A stretch of DNA of 64,000 bases, from assembly GCA_026874595.1 (NCBI GenBank), contig CM049318.1, positions 35,173,956 to 35,237,955 of the forward strand. Reading direction: 5' to 3'. This document shows positions 50,163 through 59,494 of this stretch, piece by piece. A program made the position numbers and the translations under genes. Below the pieces are notes generated by a model. The model was not told the DNA's origin, ran no database searches, and worked only from the letters and a program-made list of their open reading frames with translations. This DNA comes from Sipunculus nudus (lineage: Eukaryota > Annelida > Sipuncula > Golfingiida > Sipunculidae). Within the stretch, counting starts at the first letter, position 1; every line of letters starts with the position of its first letter.

Positions 50163-51117
50163 CCGCTTTGCCCATCGTTACTCGTACGTCTGCAATGACT
50201 GCGCCTGTCAGGAGCGACTGCCACGTTTTTAATACTGTCACCTTTGGGGCACGCGTGTCTTCCGGCGGAGTGCTGTTTTCACAAACGGGTGCACCTCTCC
50301 AGCGGGTCACGGGTCGTGTTGACAATGCCCTCTCCGGGTCTATCAAACCGGTCTCAGGGTTACAGGCATCCAGAGGATGCAGCCGTGGGTACAACATCTT
50401 CATACACGTTGAAAACCCCCGTCCCTGTCCAACAGCATATTCCGTTTTGCTGATTTCGGCGTCTTCTTTAGCACAGGCGGTTTCTATCGCACACACGGCT
50501 GTCCTGTACGCAGCGGATGCGATATGGGAAATATCCGCTTCCCGCTGTTGTGGATTGTATCCCGGGACACCGGTCAACCAGCTGTTGTGTCGTGCGATAA
50601 TTTCCCACGTGTACACGAGGGATCCGAAATCGACCGGCGAAGCTGTTAATAACCGGGGGAATACCTGTCGTTTGAACCTCACGAGCGTTGGTACGCGGCA
50701 GACCGGCATGTGCTTGGCCATATCAAATATGAATATACAATACGCAGTTGTAGCAGGGCAAGGTTTGCACGTTATCGATGTGACACACTTGTATATTGCT
50801 GTGCACCACCTGAGCAGGCGAGACCTGCGACATGTGCGGTTGGATGTTTCGTTGCGTAAACCGAACAGCGACATCTTGCACGTGAGGAGGGGCACGGCAT
50901 CTGGAGGGTGTGAAGGCATCTTGTTCACTGCGTTTCTATATTTCTGCAACCCGACTTTTGTATTGGTATTCCTGTTGTAGATGGAGTACTTTGTACTCTC
51001 ACGTGACTCTGCATGGTTTAATGCTGCCCGCAGTTTCATCGAATAAATGTCAGAAACATTTAGCTGAAATCCGTTTCCTCTGTCTTCTGTTTGTGCGCGA
51101 TGGTGTATGTATTTCAT
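50083..51117 (-). CDS. Hypothetical protein, 344 aa
   Basis: Start at ATG 51117; the frame opens 15 codons earlier at TTG. The N-terminal 80 residues are basic and Asn-rich. The centre has Cys-rich TCKPCPATTAYC near HMPVCRVP, then an Ala-rich helical segment (HIASAAYRTAVCAIETACAKEDAE). The tail is Pro/Thr-rich. Overlaps the downstream RING gene by 80 bases on the same strand in another frame. The opposite strand is also open over 270 codons (50168-50980), but this strand fits the run of neighbours and gives a more ordinary protein. Family not recognised. Confidence 0.55.
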   Translation of the reverse strand: MKYIHHRAQTEDRGNGFQLNVSDIYSMKLRAALNHAESRESTKYSIYNRNTNTKVGLQKYRNAVNKMPSHPPDAVPLLTCKMSLFGLRNETSNRTCRRSRLLRWCTAIYKCVTSITCKPCPATTAYCIFIFDMAKHMPVCRVPTLVRFKRQVFPRLLTASPVDFGSLVYTWEIIARHNSWLTGVPGYNPQQREADISHIASAAYRTAVCAIETACAKEDAEISKTEYAVGQGRGFSTCMKMLYPRLHPLDACNPETGLIDPERALSTRPVTRWRGAPVCENSTPPEDTRAPKVTVLKTWQSLLTGAVIADVRVTMGKADGHVGFKPRRVTVSATSGAHQLTTEN

Positions 51118-51219
51118 GTTTCGCCCGCAGATATCATATCGACCGCACGTTACATTTCTCAAATAACAAAATGTCAGCTGTGTTTAATAGCATACTATTT
51201 GTCACGACTAAACGTTGGG

Positions 51220-51387
51220 TCACATTTTCCTACACAACCTGTTGTACGCCACACCGAGTCCAATCATTGTACAGGTCAGTCCGAACAGTAAAAAAATCAT
51301 GGCACCCCAGTAACATTTGCGGAGGCGACGTCCCCGGGCAAGGTACAAAAGGGCTGACACACTCAGGTCGTGCGGCTTACACTGCAT
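51220..51387 (-). CDS. Small single-pass membrane protein, 55 aa, tentative
   Basis: From ATG 51387 the product is a short basic N-terminus (LYLARGRRLRK), one clear membrane helix (GAMIFLLFGLTCTMIGLGV) and a short basic tail. The frame continues upstream to a GTG (51474), so an upstream exon is possible. The positive-inside rule would place the N-terminus inside. It fills the gap between two minus-strand genes. Small envelope proteins of this type are common in large DNA viruses; no family is assigned. Confidence 0.4.
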   Translation of the reverse strand: MQCKPHDLSVSALLYLARGRRLRKCYWGAMIFLLFGLTCTMIGLGVAYNRLCRKM

Positions 51388-51582
51388 CCTTGGTTTTTTT
51401 ATCGTGACCTGGCCGACCGGAAATACAAACCGCGCGATGCTCTGGTCGTTAGCCAAACAGGTCGCCCTCAGCACTGAAATCGTGTCACTATTCCGGGTAA
51501 AATGTAATGAACTGTTACACCGTCTTACACGGAGACTGAAAAATGCAGTATTTACAAATATCCCGACCCTTCTCCGTGGAGG

Positions 51583-52719
51583 TTAGTCCTGTGCGTCGAT
51601 TGAAAGCCCCAGCGCGCAAATGACGTCTCCGTACAAGTAACAGGACACGTCGGCTGGTGGCACGATTTGTGATATAATTTCGCTGTCGCATTCGTCGTCC
51701 AACGAAAGTTCACAGAAAGGAGGGAGGACTTCGGCGTCCGACAGCATCGACGGGTCGCACCTCAATTCAAATGATGCTCCCTTTTCACAGTCACCGTATC
51801 TCTCCGTCAGGTGTAATGTGACCTTGCAGAGACCTTCCCATTTTTGTGTGTCGCCTGGGTGTGTTACATGTGTTATTTTCCCGTTGCAGGGGACGGCTTC
51901 AGGGTTAAAGAATGATGGTGTACGACCGGGAGGCTGCGTGTCATGCTGCGCGTCATCGCCCACGTCACCATACCTGGCAACGAAAAAGTCATGAGTTTGT
52001 GCGGCTGGTACTATCACAGCGTGCCACGAGAGACGGGGACACAAGCGGTAAGTGTTGTTTCTTTTCGTCAGCATGGTGTCACGTACGAGGAGGAGCATGT
52101 CCGCTGGTTCTTGCATGTGTGGAAATTGTTCGGGTGGGTCGAACAAGACGCACTCGAAAGTTGCCCCTTCCGGTAAAACGGCTGTGAGAGTACGTATCTT
52201 CCTTTTTGATTTACTAGTTTCAGAATCTTCTATTAGTTGTACGCGACCGACGACTGTTATGTGCTCGTCCACGTGACACTTAAACCGGCCGGCGGCTGGT
52301 ATGTCACAGAATGAGGTGCCGTTTTCGTGCTGGTCTTTTGTCAGTAATTCTTTACAGGTTTCTGCTATACGTAACCGCCTCAGATTGAGCTGTTGAGACG
52401 TCAGTTCCGACCAACTGGTAGGCGGATGGTGACGCTCCCACACGAATCCTTTCACACTCAAAACAAGGCCGTTGCAGATACGCTTGAAATTGCCAGACAC
52501 ACGGTACCATTCTCCGGGTGCCCACTGTTCGATTTGTTGACCATCGGAAACGTTTAACACGACACACGTCCCCTCTGAGTCGTAAACGACGGCTCGGAAA
52601 TTCCCACCGGTGCTTGAATACATTGCGACGGTGACAGCAGCGCCGGGAACGCCGGTGTCTAAGTTCGAAATGGCTTCGCATTGAGCCATGTTATTGTGTT
52701 TCTGACGCGGATAAGTCAT
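51583..52719 (-). CDS. Possible multi-OB-fold protein, 378 aa
   Basis: The ATG at 52719 overlaps the stop of the upstream gene (52716-52718), supporting it over the GTG 20 codons earlier. At least three segments have the beta-barrel rhythm of OB folds: about 25-100 (VTVAMYSS ... FRAVVYDSEGTCVVLNVS), about 155-250 (ITVVGRVQLIED ... FECVLFDP ... ADMLLLV) and about 285-345 (GKITHVTHPGD ... CKVTLHLTERYG). The C-terminus is acidic (ELSLDDECDSE). The layout recalls RPA-type single-stranded-DNA-binding proteins used in replication and repair. This is a pattern-based inference without conserved zinc ligands. Confidence 0.55.
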   Translation of the reverse strand: MTYPRQKHNNMAQCEAISNLDTGVPGAAVTVAMYSSTGGNFRAVVYDSEGTCVVLNVSDGQQIEQWAPGEWYRVSGNFKRICNGLVLSVKGFVWERHHPPTSWSELTSQQLNLRRLRIAETCKELLTKDQHENGTSFCDIPAAGRFKCHVDEHITVVGRVQLIEDSETSKSKRKIRTLTAVLPEGATFECVLFDPPEQFPHMQEPADMLLLVRDTMLTKRNNTYRLCPRLSWHAVIVPAAQTHDFFVARYGDVGDDAQHDTQPPGRTPSFFNPEAVPCNGKITHVTHPGDTQKWEGLCKVTLHLTERYGDCEKGASFELRCDPSMLSDAEVLPPFCELSLDDECDSEIISQIVPPADVSCYLYGDVICALGLSIDAQD

Positions 52720-54011
52720 TCGAAATGGCAGTGGTCCGCGATGTTTTGAATCATATACAAGCGGTTTGTTATCTGGCACGTCACGTGCGATAACCGGTTA
52801 GTAAACACGCCCTGTAAAAAACAGTCAGAAGGCAGGTCGTCCACGTACACGCACGGGCCGTCTGGCAGTGCGTCCATTCCCACGCTCAATGTATCAGGGT
52901 TGGGTGGGTCCTGGTCTACGTCCCATGCTGTTGAACGTGCGATTTCCATGGCGTTCAGGTCGGCGCTGACCAAGTCCGGGTTCCACACGCGGTTGTGTTG
53001 CGCCAACAAGCACAGCATGCACGGTAATCTGACGAGCAGGTCTTCGCAGTGCAGCTGTTCGTTTCTGTCGCCTGACACGAAAGCAAAACGTTGTGACGGT
53101 AACTGGGAGGGATCTCTGGCCTGCAGCAGAAATTCGTACATGAAAAGAACAATGTTGAAACATTCCAGTAAACGAATGTGATTTGTGACCGCTAAGCTTA
53201 CGTCGAACAATTTCGCTGGCAGGGCGACAAGTCCACGTGGATGCGAAGTCCCTTGCATACGCGACGACTTCCGCATATACGCTGAGGCGACACACGTTGG
53301 TAGGGTGCAGCGGGCCTCCGTGTAAACCACCCGCAATGCCTCTGACAAACCCTCTGATACGGGTATGTTCTTGAAGCCGGCGGCATCGACCAGATGTTCC
53401 ACTATTCCGCGGCGTGCGCTTAGTGACATCCAACTGTTTGCGTGTTTGAACGTATGGGGAGTTCCAACCACTTGAGCTAAGGGGTTACGGGCTGCGACAC
53501 GTATAGCGCGCGCCGGTGGTCCTTGGTTGTCCTGTGTGACAGGGCGCAGTTTGCGACGCTGGTCTGTTGAATATTTTTCCCCGTTGCAGTTATCAGGTAT
53601 TTCATCAGGGTTGTCTGGGAAAAGTGAATGTTCCAGTGTCAAAGCTTGTACGCCTTCTTCTTCCACCTTCACGACCATTGGAAGGCTTGTGTTGGAGTTG
53701 GCGGGAACTTCTCGTGCTTTGTGCGTGTTTCCTGGGCATGACACTACCATAAACCCTTCTCTGCGTTCTGAACCGTCAGGTAGACGTGAACGTGTCCCGT
53801 CTTCACGCTTCGACAGTCCTGTCGGGATGATCGACACAGGGGCCCCGAGGTTGTATGAGCATACTGTAAGGGCGCTCTTTATTGCATTGACGTTCACGTT
53901 ATCCGAACGTTTGCAACCGGCAGACGCATGGTCATGCGACAGGGTCTGTTCCTGTGTGTTGAATGTGGTCCACGGAGACAGGGGTACAACCCTAAGGTTT
54001 CTGTCCGCCAT
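52716..54011 (-). CDS. Hypothetical protein, 431 aa
   Basis: True ATG at 54011. Residues 1-170 are low in hydrophobics and probably disordered. Residues about 180-400 look folded and helical (GIVEHLVDAAGF, SLAVTNHIRLLECFNIVLFMYEFLL, LPCMLCLLAQHN). Hydrophobic patches do not form clear membrane helices. Stop and next start overlap (52716-52719), so the two genes are tightly coupled and may act together. Transcribed divergently from the 879-aa gene; only 76 bases separate their starts. Function unknown. Confidence 0.68.
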   Translation of the reverse strand: MADRNLRVVPLSPWTTFNTQEQTLSHDHASAGCKRSDNVNVNAIKSALTVCSYNLGAPVSIIPTGLSKREDGTRSRLPDGSERREGFMVVSCPGNTHKAREVPANSNTSLPMVVKVEEEGVQALTLEHSLFPDNPDEIPDNCNGEKYSTDQRRKLRPVTQDNQGPPARAIRVAARNPLAQVVGTPHTFKHANSWMSLSARRGIVEHLVDAAGFKNIPVSEGLSEALRVVYTEARCTLPTCVASAYMRKSSRMQGTSHPRGLVALPAKLFDVSLAVTNHIRLLECFNIVLFMYEFLLQARDPSQLPSQRFAFVSGDRNEQLHCEDLLVRLPCMLCLLAQHNRVWNPDLVSADLNAMEIARSTAWDVDQDPPNPDTLSVGMDALPDGPCVYVDDLPSDCFLQGVFTNRLSHVTCQITNRLYMIQNIADHCHFE

Positions 54012-54087
54012 GCCTTATTTGGGTGATCGGAGGCCGATGTCCGGCCTGAGTTGACTTTCAAAAAAAAAGAACAATCGGTGAAACACT

Positions 54088-56727
54088 ATGGCTTCCTCAG
54101 ACGACCGATCGGCACACACGGTGCAGGAGCGCGGTGTAGCTGTCGGGCACCCGCTCGAATGCCCGGATTCTACAGAGTGGCTCAGGTTGTGGGCGGACAC
54201 GTTGACGGCGCTGATCGATGTGAACGTATCAAAACATGTGTATCCTGATCTTATGCTTCAGAGTTTGCCACGCTTGCGGTCAAACGCGTGTGTGGCAAAG
54301 GAAATGTCATTTTTTGTACGCGAAAGTCTGCATTGTTCTTTATCGCGTGTCACGTACGGACTGTCCTTGCTCTTGCCGCGACTGTCCCTCGAGATGGATC
54401 ACGTTGCTTCCTGTCTGGAAGAATACGTTCGTAACTCTCAAGACATGCAGCGAGACGCGAGGTGTTGTAGAAACCAGGGCTTGACGGAACAGCAGGTTGA
54501 GTCGCTGTGTCAGAAATACTTCCGTTCTGTGCTTCGGACAGAGGACTGTCGGTTTTGGCACACAACGGGCAGTAACACTGCATGGACGGTGCACGAGATG
54601 CAGAAATGCTGTTGGGACCTTGATTTCGCTTTTTACAGCACACCCCTGGAAGAGGTTATTACCGCCCTCGGAGAGCTAGAGGAAGTATGTGCGAAACTGT
54701 TTGTTTCAGTTTGGGTATTGCCTCCCCACCTGTTGGATATGAGCCTGGGTTGTTTAGCATGTGTTTCTGCTCAGGCCTTTGCGTATTCCCTCGCGCAAGA
54801 TGGGTCCCGTGCAGGGGCCGACCCACCTGAACAAACCAGGTTAGGTGCCAGTAACTGTTCTCATATTGTGTCATGTGACACGGGGCATGATCTTTTCCAG
54901 ACGTTAAATGTACCGGCAGGAAGCGGGTCATGTCAACGGGAGCGAAGCAGAGATGGAGCTGCTCCTGCAGGTGATGGCGAACGTGTGGCCGCGGTCAACC
55001 AGTTGCCTAACGCTCCTGACATGGCACTGGCTGCCGGTTCTCCACGTCCTATTAACTCTGTCGACCCCACTGAAGACAGGTATTACTGTGGTTTCGGGAA
55101 CACCTCTGGCGCAGACGACAGGCTCCTCAAGGAGCTGCGACTGGGTAACAGTCATGTGGCAGAAAAGACCCGTCTGTTGTTGGAAAACATGAGGCGCGCC
55201 CGTTCGGAAATAGACTCGCATTGGCGGAATTCGGCTGATATTTTTAGATGGTGTGGTGAACGCGGTGACACTGACGTGCAAACCGAGGGTCATTACGCGG
55301 GCAATGCCGTTCTCATGTACACGGTTCCCGTCTACGGGTTGACTGTCGAAGAGCTCGTGGGGAATGAGTTTGCGGCCATGGACGCTCAGGCCGAGCTTGA
55401 AGCCCGCAAACACGAGACTAGGATCAAGGAGCAGTTAAAAAAAGCTAGGGACCGTGGAGTCCAAGACGCGCCACAAGCTGTTGCGTGGGACATCTTGAAA
55501 GGGATTAACATGGATGGTAGCAACAACGGGGGTTTGGCGCAAATGTTGGAGCGGGTGACAGGGAGGCGTTATGGGATCGGCAACCAAGCAGTTGGATGTG
55601 GAAACAATGAACGTCCTGGACGTTCTTGCGTTGATGATTACATCGATACCTTGGTTACGGAGATGACGTCATGTGACATAGACTCCGTCCAGAAATCGGT
55701 GGGAGAGCGCGTTTTCGAACGTCACCGCAAACTGGTGAGGGCGAGGCACGCAAAGCTGTTGCGCAAATTGCGCAGGGCGAAAGAAGACCTGTCCTGTTGC
55801 ATGCAGCCCCGCGTAGCGGGACAAGAGATCTTGTCAGGACTTTTCGCCGTCAGACGATGTGTCAAAGCAGTGCAGCTCTTCCGAGAGGTTGTTTCCGCGC
55901 AGGCGGGAGCAGACGTGAACCCCGACGATTTGCAAAATGGTTGGCTTGTGCCTGGGGACGGGTCACCGTATGATCCGTCCCGTGTTCCTCGCCCGCGTGT
56001 AGCTGAAGCGTGGGAGGTCAGTTGCGGGGAGCCCCTGCTGGAAACTGTCAACATATCGATGGCCTCAGAACTGACTAAGTCCCTGCAACTTGGCCCTATG
56101 TGGATGTCCAGGGACTCGCACGAGGATACAGCGTGTCCCGTCAGGGCGGGATTTGTTATGCACGCTGTTTGGTCTGCAAGAGGCGTCCCCGCGTCTGCGC
56201 GTGCTGACGTTGAGAGGTTCTGCACTTTGAAATCGGAAATGGGAGCACTGGGGTCACGTCAGGCGGAACGCTTCGGGGATGTGTTCCCAGTGATGCAGGA
56301 ACAGTATCTGGAACTGTTGCAGCAGTTGCGGGCGCAGGAAGCGCAGACGTCGTCAGGTGATGCCGAAAACCAAACTCGTCTGGACAGTTTGAAGCAAACA
56401 CGGTTTCTCTGCCACATGCACAAGGTTCGGTTGGTGGCATATGCTGTTGTGGCGCACCAATTGGCCCATCCGGGGAACCGTGTCCGGTGTCTGTCTGTGG
56501 CCGATCCGTCACATTTATGTCCGGGGGAAGGGGGGGAGGTTTACGCTCTCGAGGAGGCTGTATATGTGGGGCCCGCTTTTTCACCACACACGCTGATATC
56601 CAGGCGACACTACACGCCTCCGGTAAACGACGCTGACGCACAAGAGGCAAACGCGCGGGATCTATGGGATATAAAACAGAGTCATGACATCTTCGAACTC
56701 CTGGCTGCTGCACCAGCGACGCGTTGA
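54088..56727 (+). CDS. Large hypothetical protein, 879 aa
   Basis: True ATG at 54088. Residues 1-250 are helical with many Cys (RDARCCRNQ, EMQKCCWDLDF, LGCLACVSAQAF). A disordered stretch covers about 255-340. Residues about 340-800 are mainly helical, with a charged coil (AQAELEARKHETRIKEQLKKA) and an Arg-rich helix (RKLVRARHAKLLRKLRR). A C-x-H (CHMH) lies near 774. No membrane segment or signal peptide. Size and position among compact genes suggest a structural or packaging protein. Vertebrate herpesvirus terminase accessory subunits also have separated CxxC and CxH motifs, but that comparison is weak. AATAAA at 56775-56780. Confidence 0.72.
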   Translation: MASSDDRSAHTVQERGVAVGHPLECPDSTEWLRLWADTLTALIDVNVSKHVYPDLMLQSLPRLRSNACVAKEMSFFVRESLHCSLSRVTYGLSLLLPRLSLEMDHVASCLEEYVRNSQDMQRDARCCRNQGLTEQQVESLCQKYFRSVLRTEDCRFWHTTGSNTAWTVHEMQKCCWDLDFAFYSTPLEEVITALGELEEVCAKLFVSVWVLPPHLLDMSLGCLACVSAQAFAYSLAQDGSRAGADPPEQTRLGASNCSHIVSCDTGHDLFQTLNVPAGSGSCQRERSRDGAAPAGDGERVAAVNQLPNAPDMALAAGSPRPINSVDPTEDRYYCGFGNTSGADDRLLKELRLGNSHVAEKTRLLLENMRRARSEIDSHWRNSADIFRWCGERGDTDVQTEGHYAGNAVLMYTVPVYGLTVEELVGNEFAAMDAQAELEARKHETRIKEQLKKARDRGVQDAPQAVAWDILKGINMDGSNNGGLAQMLERVTGRRYGIGNQAVGCGNNERPGRSCVDDYIDTLVTEMTSCDIDSVQKSVGERVFERHRKLVRARHAKLLRKLRRAKEDLSCCMQPRVAGQEILSGLFAVRRCVKAVQLFREVVSAQAGADVNPDDLQNGWLVPGDGSPYDPSRVPRPRVAEAWEVSCGEPLLETVNISMASELTKSLQLGPMWMSRDSHEDTACPVRAGFVMHAVWSARGVPASARADVERFCTLKSEMGALGSRQAERFGDVFPVMQEQYLELLQQLRAQEAQTSSGDAENQTRLDSLKQTRFLCHMHKVRLVAYAVVAHQLAHPGNRVRCLSVADPSHLCPGEGGEVYALEEAVYVGPAFSPHTLISRRHYTPPVNDADAQEANARDLWDIKQSHDIFELLAAAPATR

Positions 56728-56964
56728 CTTTCGTCGTATCCTATATGAAACAAAACACTCATTATACAAAACCAAATAAAACCAAACACATACAGTCATA
56801 ATGTGCAATGTGATATTTATTCATTAAACAAAATATATTTATTGTATGCAGGTTTCGATGTTGCATTGTGTGTATATGTTTGTCTGTACATATGTGTATA
56901 TGTGTGTCTGTACATATTGAAATGTCCAGTTTGGCAGTTGTGACATGATTTCTAACAAGTCTTA
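56728..56964. other. Convergent 3' region with two poly(A) signals
   Basis: AATAAA on the plus strand (56775-56780) and on the minus strand (56816-56821), serving the 879-aa gene and the 56965-57837 gene respectively. Includes a short TGTACATATGTGTATATG repeat. Confidence 0.7.
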
Positions 56965-57837
56965 TCATGAGGCTTCGATCAAATTGCTGATGAATTCAGC
57001 CGTGCCGGTTACGTACTCCGGTATATCTACTTTCATCATCTCTGCCAGTTTATATATGTTTTGTAACGTCTGTGATCCCGGTTTGAACGCACGTCTTAGT
57101 TTGACGGCCAGTTCAGTCTTGTACTTCGACACAGTTTCTTTCATAACTTTGGCCACATCCTGTGGTATGTTCTTTCCCATCAGGCATTCAGTCAGATCTG
57201 CTGTGTAGGGCACGGGGAGTCTCCTTTCGTTGAGAAAGGTTGCATTGGCGAAGGCCGTGTTGCGGTCCACCAACAACGTGTTTTGAGGTGATATACCGAT
57301 CCGCAGAACAAACCGGTAGGCCAAATGAAGCCATAAAGATAGCGGCAAGCGTTTGGCGTCGTCAGCCGACAGTTTGTGCAGGGGCGCGAGACCCAGCTCG
57401 TTATGGTCAATGACAAAACATCCCGTTGGCCCACCGTCGGCAAAATGGTTGTAAAATGTGTGGTGGCTGCCGCATACGTAAGAGTATTCCAATCCGAAGG
57501 CAATATGCAGGTTGGTCTGCATGTACGACATAACGCCGTTACAGAAAAACTCTACGCAGCCCGGAGTGTGCTTGTCCCCGAGGAAAATGTTCATGGCTGC
57601 GTGCCTGAACGCCAATTGTTTTGCGTCGTGATAGAGCATGGGGCCTTTGAACACCTGCTGCGATTTCAAATCAGCTCTCGTGAACGATTTCGTTTTCTGA
57701 TGCGGCACATGCAACAGAGGCAGGCGGCTCATGACCTCTTCTAGTTCTGTGATGGATGTGAAACGCTGTTTCAGTATGTCAGCAGGACATCTGCAGTTAA
57801 GGTCATTCGAACTGGTCCACATGTTACCTCGTGGCAT
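56965..57837 (-). CDS. Hypothetical protein, 290 aa
   Basis: True ATG at 57837; a second Met at 57822 is possible. A folded-looking protein with few low-complexity stretches: AMNIFLGDKHTPGCVEFFCNG, GSHHTFYNHFADGG, NELGLAPLHKL. The last 90 residues are helical and basic (VAKVMKETVSKYKTELAVKL). Overlaps the 3' end of the upstream 57771-59246 gene by 67 bases, as expected for a compact viral gene pair. Several His/Cys residues in the centre might form a metal or active site, but I recognise no catalytic motif. Confidence 0.65.
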   Translation of the reverse strand: MPRGNMWTSSNDLNCRCPADILKQRFTSITELEEVMSRLPLLHVPHQKTKSFTRADLKSQQVFKGPMLYHDAKQLAFRHAAMNIFLGDKHTPGCVEFFCNGVMSYMQTNLHIAFGLEYSYVCGSHHTFYNHFADGGPTGCFVIDHNELGLAPLHKLSADDAKRLPLSLWLHLAYRFVLRIGISPQNTLLVDRNTAFANATFLNERRLPVPYTADLTECLMGKNIPQDVAKVMKETVSKYKTELAVKLRRAFKPGSQTLQNIYKLAEMMKVDIPEYVTGTAEFISNLIEAS

Positions 57838-59246
57838 TTGGGGCGTTTAGCGTCTGCTTCACCTGTGTCTTTTTGCTTCCTTTTCCGGGAAAAGCGATCA
57901 CACTTGGGCAACGAAAGCCCGTAAACGTCGCTGTCACATGGTTGGGTCATGGATGGGAAACATTTCCTAAGTCGGTTGCATACCTCTGTCGCAGGGTTTC
58001 CACCCCCGCGTGTGTGGCTCTTGCGTAACCGCTTCGGTCTGGTACACACCCACTGGTTTGTTATAACGGGATAAAATTCGGCGTAATGTTCCATCGACTG
58101 GTGCGAACGTTTCCACCGGGCACCGTAAAACTCTGTACAGTGGGTGGGGTCTGCTGCACGCTCGGTAACCAACCCTGGTGGCTGTGGGACGCTGCGTCCC
58201 GTCCTGCCCCGTCTGGTTGTGCGGTCGATGGCGTAGTCAGGCATCGCGTTCAAAGGTGGTAGAGACTTTGGTTTAACCAACACTTCGTCGACCAGCAACG
58301 TTTTGGAAGCGTCGTGGTTCACAAGCTGCCCCCGGCCGCCTTTCCGGTTCTTCAGTGCAGGAGGGCACATGCACATCAGGTACCTGATCACGACACAGAA
58401 GAGAATCAAAACAGGGTCACCGTATCGTGCAAACTTGCCACACGCCGATATGAACACTTGCATGTAACTGTCCCGGTCAGCTATGGCCTCCCGTTGTAGC
58501 AGAGACAGCACCAGGTCGATAAGCTGTGGTTTCCCGTGTGGCTTACTCTGCAACACTGCCTTCCCTGCGTCTGTGACCTTTGCCGGACAGCACGTCATGC
58601 ACATGGCTACGTGTCTGGCTGCTGACAACAGCCAAACCGCGATGTCGTCTTTCGTGTCACCGGTCACGATCGGATTCACGTCCCAGTCGTTACATTCTTC
58701 CACCTTGTTTTTCCAATCACGCCATGCCCGCAGCAGATTGGTCAGGGCGAGCGCGGCGGACATTGTCCCTGGTTCCGATTCCACCAACGGTATCAGAGTT
58801 GCGTCCGGTTGAAACACCCTCATCGGTGGAAGCGGGGTTCTCGGGTGCAGGAAGGGAGGGGTCAAAGTCGCGGTACACATGCACACAGCTACACGAGATG
58901 TTTTCACGTCCAACAGAGTTTCAATGACAGATCTCATGTTGCGTTTCGACTTGCTCCCCGTTGCATTTGACAAATCGGCCACTAACGTGAAAACACGCGC
59001 CGGTGCCAAGCAATGGTCTTCCAGCAGGAACTTTACAACGTGTTTCCATTTTAGTTTGGGCGGTCGTCTTGATCCTAACAGTTCATCGGTGGCCTGCAAC
59101 ACGTGTTGGATGTCTTTCCTCCTGAGACCTGTTTGCACCAGGGACAAAAGCTCATCCACGCGTATGGCTAGACCTTCTGAATAGCAGTGCGCGTTTGGGG
59201 TTTGCATGTCGGCGTAACTGGCATCAGAGAAATGGCCGGGCAGCAT
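57771..59246 (-). CDS. Protein with possible MgsA/clamp-loader-like helical domain, 491 aa
   Basis: First ATG at 59246 (GTG four codons earlier). Residues about 25-110 (LVQTGLRRKDIQHVLQATDEL, then KWKHVVKFLLEDHCLAPARV) follow the pattern RRGD-x-AL-x-A-x-ELL ... EDIGLA-P seen in the C-terminal helical domain of MgsA/WHIP-type proteins. No Walker A or B motif is present, so no ATPase is proposed. The centre has Cys-rich HVAMCMTCCPAK and a YLMCMCPP helix end. The C-terminus is basic (RKRKQKD, KRPKC). A role in DNA replication or repair is inferred from this weak match only. Confidence 0.6.
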   Translation of the reverse strand: MLPGHFSDASYADMQTPNAHCYSEGLAIRVDELLSLVQTGLRRKDIQHVLQATDELLGSRRPPKLKWKHVVKFLLEDHCLAPARVFTLVADLSNATGSKSKRNMRSVIETLLDVKTSRVAVCMCTATLTPPFLHPRTPLPPMRVFQPDATLIPLVESEPGTMSAALALTNLLRAWRDWKNKVEECNDWDVNPIVTGDTKDDIAVWLLSAARHVAMCMTCCPAKVTDAGKAVLQSKPHGKPQLIDLVLSLLQREAIADRDSYMQVFISACGKFARYGDPVLILFCVVIRYLMCMCPPALKNRKGGRGQLVNHDASKTLLVDEVLVKPKSLPPLNAMPDYAIDRTTRRGRTGRSVPQPPGLVTERAADPTHCTEFYGARWKRSHQSMEHYAEFYPVITNQWVCTRPKRLRKSHTRGGGNPATEVCNRLRKCFPSMTQPCDSDVYGLSLPKCDRFSRKRKQKDTGEADAKRPKCHEVTCGPVRMTLTADVLLTY

Positions 59247-59363
59247 GCGCAGGAGCACTTTGTATGCCCAGTCGGCTGACGGTCGTCCAATCAGCGTGCG
59301 TCACGTGTGTAACCCGTTTTTGGCAAAATCTGGAGGGGGGGGGTTGACTGATACCACATCATA

Positions 59364-59371
59364 TATATAAA
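59364..59371 (+). promoter_or_regulatory. TATA box of the 532-aa gene
   Basis: TATATAAA, about 125 bases before the ATG at 59495. Part of the 248-base gap between divergent genes. Confidence 0.6.
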
Positions 59372-59494
59372 TGTGACAGCCGCTGGTACATGTGATCACG
59401 TGATGCACCGGCACTTCCACAGCCTCATAAATATCGCGGTTGGTAGGTATGCCCTCATAGACCTCTACGCCGCCGTCGAGGCTGTTGCACAAAA

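Noticed and set aside
50168-50980. 270-codon plus-strand frame
   Set aside because: Lies opposite the 50083-51117 gene, with neighbours on the minus strand. Composition is that of an antisense frame. Not fully excluded.
51220-51387. Assignment as a glycoprotein-N-like envelope protein
   Set aside because: Only size and one membrane helix agree; no cysteine or partner evidence.
54088-56727. Assignment as herpesvirus terminase accessory subunit
   Set aside because: CxxC and CxH are present but far apart and in the wrong context; evidence is too weak for a call.
57771-59246. Assignment as an AAA+ ATPase
   Set aside because: No Walker A or B motif; only the helical pattern resembles MgsA-type proteins.
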